This document shows, one piece after another, positions 1 through 4,813 of a stretch of DNA of 7,747 bases; position 1 is the first letter of the stretch, and each line of letters opens with the position of its first letter. The position numbers were made by a program, and so were the translations under genes. The stretch lies in assembly GCA_949287345.1 (NCBI GenBank), contig CASEGD010000045.1, forward strand, positions 1-7,747. The letters run 5' to 3'. This stretch comes from an uncultured Phascolarctobacterium sp. (GTDB taxonomy: Bacteria > Bacillota > Negativicutes > Acidaminococcales > Acidaminococcaceae). Under the pieces are notes generated by a model that saw nothing but the letters and a program-made list of their open reading frames with translations, was not told the DNA's origin and did not search any database.

Positions 1-1287
1 TTTGCTCTGGTCGTCGTTTTCTTTTCTCAAAGCCTGTGCTTCAATTTCCAGCTGCAAAATGCGGCGTTTGCTTTCGTCAAGCTCGGCAGGCAGGCTGTCA
101 ATTTCGGTACGCAGGCGTGCTGCAGCTTCGTCCACAAGGTCAATGGCCTTATCCGGCAAAAAGCGGTCGTTAATATAGCGGTTGCTTAATACCGCAGCGG
201 CTACCAAAGCACCGTCTTTAATACGCACGCCGTGATGCACTTCATAGCGTTCCTTCAAGCCGCGCAGGATAGAAATGGTATCCTCAACGCCCGGCTCTTT
301 AACCATAACAGGCTGGAAACGGCGTTCCAAAGCGCTGTCTTTTTCAATGTATTTGCGGTATTCGTTCAGCGTCGTTGCACCAATGCAGCGCAGCTCGCCG
401 CGTGCCAGCATCGGTTTCAAAATATTGCCTGCGTCCATTGCGCCTTCGGCAGCGCCAGCACCGACAACGGTGTGCAGCTCATCAATGAACATGATAATCT
501 GCCCGCCGGATTCGGAAACGACCTTCAAAACTTTTTTCAGGCGTTCTTCAAATTCGCCGCGGAATTTGGCACCGGCAACAAGAGCCGCCAAATCAAGAGC
601 GTAAAGCGTTTTATTTTTCAGGCTTTCGGACACATCGCCTGCCACAATACGGCGGGCAAGCCCTTCAACAATCGCGGTTTTGCCGACGCCCGGCTCGCCG
701 ATTAAAACAGGGTTGTTCTTTTTGCGGCGGGAAAGGATTTCCACAACACGGCGGATTTCTTCATCCCTGCCGATAACAGGGTCCAGCTTGCCTTCTTTGG
801 CTTTGGCGGTTAAATCCTGACCGTATTTTTCAAGAGTCTGTTTGTTTTCATCGCCCTCGGCGCTGTTGGTATAAGCCATGTACAGGCCGTCGGCTTTGTT
901 TTTGGTAATGCCGTATTTTTTCATAAGCGCGGTAACATCGCTGTCGCCGTCGCTGGCAAGCGCGCCGACCAAGTGGCAGATGTTAACCTCGCCCTGCCCT
1001 GCGTTCTGTGCGGCAATGGCCAGCACGCGGGCTGCGCCGGTGCTCATCATCAAAGCGCGGTCCTGCCCTTTAACGGCGGGAATTTTCTGCACAAGGCGTT
1101 TGGCCTCGGCGTTAAAAGCCGCAGCGTCAGCGCCGCTGTTTTTTAACAGGAACGGAAAGAAACCTTCACTTCCGGCCAGCGCCAGTAAGATATGGGCGCA
1201 GGTCAGCTCCTGGTTATAATTTATAACGGCCTGCTGCTGTGCAGCTTCCAAAATGCTTTTTACTTCTTCACTGTAGCGTTCGTTCAT
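1..1287 (-). CDS. clpB: ATP-dependent disaggregase ClpB, N-terminal 429 codons (3' end outside window)
   Basis: ClpB is a cytoplasmic AAA+ hexamer that, with DnaK, threads aggregated proteins through its pore to rescue them after heat stress. Translating the reverse strand gives a Clp N-domain with two repeats (about residues 5-140), then the linker leading to LEKYGQDLT and [12 protein letters not shown]. The first AAA+ module follows: Walker A GEPGVGKT (197-204), Walker B IIMFIDE (264-270, catalytic E270) and the paired arginine fingers R322-R323 in ALERRFQ. The ClpB-specific middle coiled coil starts near residue 398 ([24 protein letters not shown]). The window edge cuts it there, so the second AAA+ module is not visible. 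Presence of the middle domain separates it from ClpA and makes ClpC unlikely. The start ATG lies 7 nt after a perfect AAGGAGGT. The N-domain looks more divergent than the AAA+ module, which is usual. The gene is divergent from the RMD1-family gene. Confidence 0.96.
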   Translation of the reverse strand, partial: MNERYSEEVKSILEAAQQQAVINYNQELTCAHILLALAGSEGFFPFLLKNSGADAAAFNAEAKRLVQKIPAVKGQDRALMMSTGAARVLAIAAQNAGQGEVNICHLVGALASDGDSDVTALMKKYGITKNKADGLYMAYTNSAEGDENKQTLEKYGQDLTAKAKEGKLDPVIGRDEEIRRVVEILSRRKKNNPVLIGEPGVGKTAIVEGLARRIVAGDVSESLKNKTLYALDLAALVAGAKFRGEFEERLKKVLKVVSESGGQIIMFIDELHTVVGAGAAEGAMDAGNILKPMLARGELRCIGATTLNEYRKYIEKDSALERRFQPVMVKEPGVEDTISILRGLKERYEVHHGVRIKDGALVAAAVLSNRYINDRFLPDKAIDLVDEAAARLRTEIDSLPAELDESKRRILQLEIEAQALRKENDDQSK

Positions 1288-1294
1288 AGCGCTA

Positions 1295-1302
1295 ACCTCC
1301 TT
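1295..1302 (-). promoter_or_regulatory. Shine-Dalgarno of clpB
   Basis: On the reverse strand AAGGAGGT, fully complementary to the 16S rRNA 3' end, sits 7 nt before the ATG at 1287. It fixes the clpB start and implies efficient translation. Confidence 0.85.
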
Positions 1303-1306
1303 TAAA

Positions 1307-1320
1307 ACTGTCAAAACAGT
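1307..1320. repeat. Inverted repeat in clpB leader, ACTGT-N4-ACAGT
   Basis: Two perfect 5-bp arms (1307-1311 and 1316-1320) flank a CAAA spacer. The element lies 4 bp upstream of the clpB Shine-Dalgarno on the clpB side of the divergent region, so it could be an operator or a small hairpin in the leader. It matches neither CIRCE nor the CtsR heptad repeat. Its function is unknown, and short arms like these can arise by chance in AT-rich DNA. Confidence 0.35.
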
Positions 1321-1332
1321 AAAATATTTTAC
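1319..1332. repeat. 14-bp perfect palindrome GTAAAATATTTTAC in the divergent clpB/RMD1 region
   Basis: The 14 bases equal their own reverse complement, with no spacer. The palindrome is centred between the two divergent genes and overlaps the end of the ACTGT repeat by 2 bp. A symmetrical site here could bind a dimeric repressor affecting one or both genes. The TAAAAT inside it reads as a weak -10 on either strand, but I find no convincing -35 at the right distance, so I do not call a promoter. Confidence 0.4.
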
Positions 1333-1415
1333 ATAAATTTTTATTTTAAATACGCAGGGAAAAGCCGCGCGGCGGAGAATATCAAAGTAAATGCTTTGTT
1401 CACGGAGGATATTTT

Positions 1416-2477
1416 ATGAATACATCCATGATTGTATACCGTCTGTTTGACGTTGCCGATGAAATCGACCTTGATTTGGTGCAGGCCCTGTGGACCAGCC
1501 GCAACAAAATCGCTTCCAGGCTGCGCCTCGACCGCATATCCACCAAGTCCATTACTTTTAAGGACCCGCCGGTGCTGGTTGAGCTCGGCTCTCACGATAT
1601 GAAGCTCGGCAACGGTACTTACCTTACCGAGGTTAAAGCCCGCATTTTTGATTTGGGCGTTATCAGCCTTATTCTGCGTATTCATTTTGAAGATGATGTA
1701 ACTTTTGACGAATACATGGATATGTCCATCGTCAGCGAGAATATGCCGGAGGATGAAATCCGCTCCTATCTCGACGCCGTTCTGGAAACCATCCGCCCGG
1801 CGTGCAGCAACGAGCGCGTTTCCGACTTCGACGAAGACTTTGTCGTTTATTATTTTCAGGACAAAGTGCCCGAAGACTGGGATATTGTGCCGCTGCTTTT
1901 GAAGGACCGCACCCCCGTCAGCGAGGAAACCCGTGCGGAAACACTGAGCAACCGTTTTGCTTACGCAGACGACGTCTGCTATCTGGCATGGGATTCCGCC
2001 GTTGTGTACGACCCCAGCGGCAGCCTTGACGTGCCGGACCTGCTGGAATTTGCCAACGCCCAGTTTTTGGAGCTGCGTTACTACGACAACGCGCTTAACA
2101 ACGCCATCGACCGCACCTACGACGAACTGGAAGCCGCCGAAAAAGGCAGCGCCGGCAGCCGCCAGACCAGTTACCGCGCCATCCGCGGCAGGCTGATGGA
2201 ACTGATGGCCGACGTCAGCATGCTGACCAGCAACATCAACAACGCCCTGCAGGTTACGGAAGATATTTTCTACGCGCGCATTTACACGCGTTACCTTGAC
2301 CTGCTGCGTGCCTCCGTCTGGAAGGACAACATCGAAAACAAACTGCTTGTCATCCAGCGCAGCTATAACCTTCTTAACGAAGAAGTTTCCATGTACCGTT
2401 TTGAATTTATCGGTATGAGCGCCGTTACGCTGCTGGTAGTAATCATGTTCTTGCTGATTTACCTTGCACTCAGGTAA
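1416..2477 (+). CDS. RMD1/YagE (DUF155) family protein with C-terminal membrane anchor
   Basis: This 353-aa protein belongs to the family that includes yeast Rmd1 and human RMND1 (a mitochondrial translation factor); its role in bacteria is not established. Family features seen: an N-terminal VYRLFDVADEIDLD segment (8-20), NPP-like DPPVLVELG (50-58), then the hallmark core with FAYADDVCYLAWDSAVVY (181-198), LLEFANAQFLELRYYD (209-224) and a helical region through YARIYTRYLDLLR (286-298). One hydrophobic helix spans about 333-352 and ends the protein, predicting a tail-anchored membrane protein with a large soluble N-terminal part. There is no signal peptide. GGAGG lies 7 nt before the ATG. An open frame runs nearly the full length of the opposite strand, but it lacks recognisable motifs. 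The gene is divergent from clpB and is followed at once by its own terminator, so it is probably monocistronic. The family call is from motif recall. Confidence 0.85.
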   Translation: MNTSMIVYRLFDVADEIDLDLVQALWTSRNKIASRLRLDRISTKSITFKDPPVLVELGSHDMKLGNGTYLTEVKARIFDLGVISLILRIHFEDDVTFDEYMDMSIVSENMPEDEIRSYLDAVLETIRPACSNERVSDFDEDFVVYYFQDKVPEDWDIVPLLLKDRTPVSEETRAETLSNRFAYADDVCYLAWDSAVVYDPSGSLDVPDLLEFANAQFLELRYYDNALNNAIDRTYDELEAAEKGSAGSRQTSYRAIRGRLMELMADVSMLTSNINNALQVTEDIFYARIYTRYLDLLRASVWKDNIENKLLVIQRSYNLLNEEVSMYRFEFIGMSAVTLLVVIMFLLIYLALR

Positions 2478-2489
2478 CAACGCCTTAAT

Positions 2490-2521
2490 AACAGGGGCAG
2501 TTTTCTGCTCCTGTTTTATAT
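2490..2521 (+). terminator. Intrinsic terminator of the RMD1-family gene
   Basis: A stem ACAGGGGCAG / CTGCTCCTGT (2491-2500 and 2505-2514, one G-U pair, extended by an outer A-T pair) closes a TTTT loop and is followed by a T-rich tail (TTTTATATTATA). It starts 13 bases after the stop codon and separates this gene from lrgAB. Confidence 0.8.
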
Positions 2522-2533
2522 TATAGCAATAAA

Positions 2534-2548
2534 AGTCAAAAAGTCAAA
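2534..2548. repeat. Tandem AGTCAAA direct repeat upstream of the lrgAB promoter
   Basis: AGTCAAA occurs at 2534-2540 and again at 2542-2548, with one base between (8-bp period). It lies about 30 bp upstream of the candidate -35, where an activator could bind. The 1-bp gap does not fit CtsR sites, which have 3 bp between heptads. The surroundings are AT-rich, so chance is possible. Confidence 0.3.
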
Positions 2549-2579
2549 CAAAATTTTATTGATTTTTTGTTCTTTTTTC

Positions 2580-2608
2580 TTGACAAATTGTTGTCACGGA
2601 AGCAAAAT
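2580..2608 (+). promoter_or_regulatory. Candidate sigma-A-type promoter of lrgAB
   Basis: A consensus -35 TTGACA (2580-2585) is followed after 17 bp by CAAAAT (2603-2608, 4 of 6 matches to TATAAT). This places transcription start roughly 30 bases before the lrgA ATG. The -35 is strong and the -10 is weak, which fits a regulated promoter. Confidence 0.5.
2581..2596. promoter_or_regulatory. Inverted repeat TGACAA-N4-TTGTCA overlapping the lrgAB -35 (possible operator)
   Basis: Two perfect 6-bp arms (2581-2586 and 2591-2596) are separated by ATTG. The left arm lies within the -35 hexamer and the right arm in the promoter spacer, so a bound dimer would block RNA polymerase. The 4-bp spacing resembles Crp/Fnr-type symmetry, but the bases do not match the FNR consensus. 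Which regulator binds is unknown. Confidence 0.45.
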
Positions 2609-2647
2609 ATACACATTACTTTATTTTTTTGAGAGGGGAAATTTTTT

Positions 2648-3016
2648 ATGACACCATCATCCATTCTGAAGGGAACAGCCGTCCTGCTGTTATTGCAGGG
2701 CGTCAGCACAATCGTGCTTAACCTTTGCGGCTTTAAATTCCCGCCGGCGCTTTTGGCCATGCTGCTTTTGCTTGCGCTGATGTTAAGGGGCATTATCCGC
2801 CCGCGCACAGTTGAGGACGTATGCGATATTTTAATAGAAAAAATGGGCATGCTGTTTTTACCGGCAGGGGTCAGCATTTTGCTGTACCTTGATATCATCG
2901 TCGCCGAAAGCACTGCCATTATCGCTACGGTGCTTATCAGCAGCCTGCTGATTCTGGTTGTGACGGCGCTGTTTTTAAACTTTATGTTAAAAGGCAAAGG
3001 CGGTGAGGGCAAATGA
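2648..3016 (+). CDS. lrgA: CidA/LrgA family membrane protein
   Basis: LrgA-family proteins are small holin-like inner-membrane proteins that work with LrgB. In Staphylococcus the pair counters autolysis, and related pairs in Bacillus and Streptococcus mutans take part in pyruvate transport. The 122-aa product, near the family's usual length, has four hydrophobic segments (about 8-28, 31-48, 64-84 and 87-113). It carries the family signatures FPPALLAMLLLL (31-42) and KMGMLFLPAGVSI (65-77), with a basic, glycine-rich C-terminus (KGKGGEGK). GAGAGGGG lies 9 nt before the ATG. The stop overlaps the lrgB start by ATGA, so the two form a coupled operon. CidA and LrgA cannot be told apart by sequence alone, so the symbol is a family-level assignment. 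No LytSR two-component genes are adjacent in the window. Confidence 0.88.
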   Translation: MTPSSILKGTAVLLLLQGVSTIVLNLCGFKFPPALLAMLLLLALMLRGIIRPRTVEDVCDILIEKMGMLFLPAGVSILLYLDIIVAESTAIIATVLISSLLILVVTALFLNFMLKGKGGEGK

Positions 3017-3732
3017 CTTTGTTACCCGAAGCCTTCATCCAGTCGCCGCTGTTCGGCATTGCGCTGACCGTTGTGGTTTATGTGTTGTGCGAATTGATTG
3101 TAGATAAATTTGAACTGAATATTGTGCCGCCGTTTGTGCTGGCCTGCCCGATGATTATTTTGTTCATTTATTTTCAGGAGCCCTACATCACTTACGACGA
3201 TTACGAAAACGGCGCAGGCTTCATCAACTTCCTGCTTGGCCCTGCCACGGTAGCTTTGGCACTGCCGTTATACAACAACCGCCACATCATTAAAGATAAT
3301 TTGCTCGTTATCGCCAGCGGCATTATTGTTGCCACCGTCACCGGCATCGTCAGCATTTTTGTCTGCGGCAAAATCTTTGGCGCCAGCGACCAGGTGCTGC
3401 TTTCCATGATACCAAAATCCGTTACCACGCCAATTGCCATGGATATTTCTTCCGCTATCGGCGGCATACCGGCTCTGACGGCGGCCTGCGTAATTTTTAC
3501 CGGCATGTTCGGCGCAACCATCAACCATAAACTTCTGGAAGCGTTAAAGGTAAAAAACAATATCGCCATCGGTCTCTCCATCGGCGCATCAAGCCACGGT
3601 TTAGGCACCAGCGTCTGCGCAAGCAAAAACGCTTTGCAGCTGGCTATCGGCGGCGCGTCCATCGGGCTGACGGGCATTGCCACTTCCCTTTTGGCGCCTG
3701 TGCTGCTGCCGGTGCTGGACAGCCTGTTTTAA
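3013..3732 (+). CDS. lrgB: CidB/LrgB family membrane protein
   Basis: LrgB is the larger polytopic partner of LrgA. Relatives include plant PLGG1, a plastid glycolate/glycerate carrier, and bacterial pyruvate-handling pairs, so transport of small carboxylates is the likeliest role. The 239-aa length is typical. Conserved family blocks are all present: LGPATVALALPLY (75-87), PKSVTTPIAMDIS (134-146) and GASSHGLGTS (191-200). Hydrophobic segments cover most of the protein, beginning near residues 13-30 and ending near 212-235. The start ATG is within the ATGA overlap with lrgA, preceded by a GGTGAGGG stretch at unusually short distance, so translation probably depends on termination of lrgA. A strong hairpin terminator follows. 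As with lrgA, the cid versus lrg name is not decided by sequence. Confidence 0.9.
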   Translation: MTLLPEAFIQSPLFGIALTVVVYVLCELIVDKFELNIVPPFVLACPMIILFIYFQEPYITYDDYENGAGFINFLLGPATVALALPLYNNRHIIKDNLLVIASGIIVATVTGIVSIFVCGKIFGASDQVLLSMIPKSVTTPIAMDISSAIGGIPALTAACVIFTGMFGATINHKLLEALKVKNNIAIGLSIGASSHGLGTSVCASKNALQLAIGGASIGLTGIATSLLAPVLLPVLDSLF

Positions 3733-3748
3733 CTTAATAACAAAATAC

Positions 3749-3790
3749 AAAGAACGGTACTGCCATTTCGGTAGTACCGTTCTTTTTTAT
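3749..3790 (+). terminator. Terminator of lrgAB, probably bidirectional with the CYTH gene
   Basis: A 16-bp stem (3749-3764 with 3770-3785, one G-U pair, 5-base loop ATTTC) ends in a T-run on the plus strand. Read on the minus strand, the same hairpin begins 8 bases after the stop of the CYTH gene and is followed by GTATTTTG, a weaker U-tract. It therefore likely serves both convergent operons. Confidence 0.88.
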
Positions 3791-3792
3791 GC

Positions 3793-4425
3793 TTATTTTA
3801 AATTAACGCCGCACAGCTTCATGCCGCGTTCATACTTGCTACGCTCCTCGCCGGATATGGGCACAAGTTTGGCAATTTCATCAACGTAAGCCAGCAAATC
3901 TTCTTTGGTGCCGCTTTTTATTTCCAGCTCCGTTTCGTTAATCGGGCAAACCTCCGTGCTGAAGGGTGAAGTAATCTGCCCGCAGTCCACCGCCAGTTCC
4001 AGTGTTGTTGCCTCTGTAATTTTAAGCAGGCACAGCTTGCGCTCCACACTGACGGTAAACAGTTTTTGCAGCGGTTCGCCGCCGGTGATTTTTATCAAAT
4101 CCCTGTTAAAACCGGCTGCTTCAAAACCCTGCAATACCGGCGTGGCGTCCGGCAAATCAATGTTATATTCGTTGCGGCTGCTAAACGAGCCGTGCGCTTC
4201 CTTTTCGGTTTTAATGGTCGCTTCAAATTTATCGCCGTTTTGGCGGACGCGGTAGGCAATGCCGTTTTTCATCAGGCTGTAAGCCGCCGTGTCGTAATAG
4301 CTTGTCGCCAGATGCTGCACCGCTTCGCTGCCGGGCACAATTTTTTCCGTAATCAGCGGCGACGCCAGCAGTTTTTGCAAAGCCTCTGCTTCTATAATCA
4401 GTTTCACTTCAATTTCTGCGGACAT
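3793..4425 (-). CDS. Stand-alone CYTH-domain protein (probable inorganic/organic triphosphatase)
   Basis: CYTH proteins fold into a triphosphate tunnel. Members hydrolyse tripolyphosphate or thiamine triphosphate, or act as class IV adenylate cyclases. This 210-aa protein is essentially one CYTH domain. Seen are the N-terminal metal-binding signature EIEVK (4-8), YYDT (43-46), the triphosphate-binding basic strand AYRVR (57-61), KFEATIKT (66-73), RNEYN (84-88), ERK (128-130), LELAVDCG (142-149), the acidic metal strand ETELEIKSG (164-172) and SKYERG near the C-terminus (196-201). All expected charged positions are present, so it should be active. There is no CHAD domain, unlike E. coli YgiF. 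The YgiF-like ELEIKSG and SKYERG blocks favour triphosphatase over cyclase, but substrate is inferred. The start is set by AAAGGAGA 5 nt upstream. It lies 12 bases after the 84-aa gene and is probably co-translated. Confidence 0.85.
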   Translation of the reverse strand: MSAEIEVKLIIEAEALQKLLASPLITEKIVPGSEAVQHLATSYYDTAAYSLMKNGIAYRVRQNGDKFEATIKTEKEAHGSFSSRNEYNIDLPDATPVLQGFEAAGFNRDLIKITGGEPLQKLFTVSVERKLCLLKITEATTLELAVDCGQITSPFSTEVCPINETELEIKSGTKEDLLAYVDEIAKLVPISGEERSKYERGMKLCGVNLK

Positions 4426-4430
4426 GGTTC

Positions 4431-4438
4431 TCTCCTTT
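4431..4438 (-). promoter_or_regulatory. Shine-Dalgarno of the CYTH gene abutting the upstream stop codon
   Basis: AAAGGAGA on the reverse strand shares its first base with the TAA stop (4438-4440) of the 84-aa gene and is 5 nt before the CYTH ATG. The arrangement indicates translational coupling of the two genes. Confidence 0.7.
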
Positions 4439-4692
4439 TATGCTATTGAGCCGCGCAGCTCGGTAAAAATTACCTGCCCCTTATCAAGCTCGTATACCTG
4501 CGGCTCCAGCTCGCGCAGGTCGTCGGTGCGCCAGCCCTTATGCTGCGCCGCCAGAAGCTCCAGCGCTTCGTCAAGGCTTTCGGCCGCTACAATGGCAATG
4601 GCATCAAGGTAAAACTCGCTGTTCACGCAGGGTTCCTGTATCATGCTGTGGCTGTGGTAGGTTTTGTTATGGCGCCATACATAAAGTTTCAT
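4438..4692 (-). CDS. Uncharacterised 84-aa protein, first gene of the CYTH operon
   Basis: I do not recognise this family with a function. The protein is soluble-looking, with no signal peptide or membrane segment. It begins MKLYVWRHNKTYHSHSM, rich in His and aromatic residues, and continues with EPCVNSEFYLDAIAIVAAESL. A short helix-like EALELLAAQHKGW follows, and the C-terminal half is VYELDKGQVIFTELRGS. The pattern of a strand, a helix starting at SLDEALELL and further strands suggests a small alpha/beta fold, but that is inference. It is judged real because it has its own Shine-Dalgarno (AGAAGGTG, about 5 nt before the ATG), a well-formed promoter just upstream, and a stop codon abutting the next gene's ribosome site. 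Its role is presumably tied to the CYTH enzyme, but nothing in the sequence shows how. Confidence 0.75.
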   Translation of the reverse strand: MKLYVWRHNKTYHSHSMIQEPCVNSEFYLDAIAIVAAESLDEALELLAAQHKGWRTDDLRELEPQVYELDKGQVIFTELRGSIA

Positions 4693-4724
4693 AAACGCAC
4701 CTTCTTTCTGTATCCTTTGCTTTA

Positions 4725-4753
4725 ATTATAAACTGTTATCGCCGCCGCGGCAA
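4725..4753 (-). promoter_or_regulatory. Sigma-A-type promoter of the 84-aa/CYTH operon
   Basis: On the reverse strand TTGCCG (4753-4748) and a perfect TATAAT (4730-4725) are separated by 17 bp. The predicted start near 4718 leaves a leader of about 26 bases, just long enough for the Shine-Dalgarno. Nothing operator-like overlaps it, so expression may be constitutive. Confidence 0.65.
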
Positions 4754-4770
4754 CCTTTACGCCGCTCTGT

Positions 4771-4802
4771 AAAAAGCAAAACCGCCGGCGCTGAACCGGC
4801 GG
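4771..4802 (-). terminator. Intrinsic terminator of the pheST operon
   Basis: On the reverse strand a 7-bp all-GC stem CCGCCGG / CCGGCGG (4802-4796 and 4788-4782, 7-base loop) is followed by TTTTGCTTTTT. It starts 11 bases after the pheT stop and lies about 18 bp before the promoter of the next operon. Confidence 0.85.
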
Positions 4803-4813
4803 CATGCAATATT

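Noticed and set aside
232..1219. Several plus-strand open frames across clpB
   Set aside because: The minus strand encodes ClpB continuously from 1287 to the edge with all AAA+ motifs; the plus-strand frames are shadows.
1364..1373. GCCGCGCGGC, a 10-bp palindrome upstream of the RMD1-family gene
   Set aside because: As a hairpin it has only three pairs with a four-base loop and no U-tract. Short GC palindromes of this sort are common and nothing ties it to regulation.
1341..2480. A 379-codon open frame on the minus strand opposite the RMD1-family gene
   Set aside because: It has a TTG start and no recognisable domain, and it would run through the clpB/RMD1 intergenic region. The plus-strand gene has a good ribosome site, family motifs, a membrane anchor and a terminator. 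The antisense frame is a by-product of codon bias.
2535..2584. Possible long imperfect hairpin (AACAAAA with TTTTGTT, outer GTCAA with TTGAC) before lrgA
   Set aside because: Pairing is almost all A-T with large mismatched parts, as expected by chance in an A-rich then T-rich stretch. It also lies upstream of the likely transcription start.
3793..4425. CYTH protein as a class IV adenylate cyclase
   Set aside because: The domain fold is shared, but the ELEIKSG and SKYERG blocks look closer to the triphosphatase branch. The cyclase option cannot be fully excluded from sequence alone.
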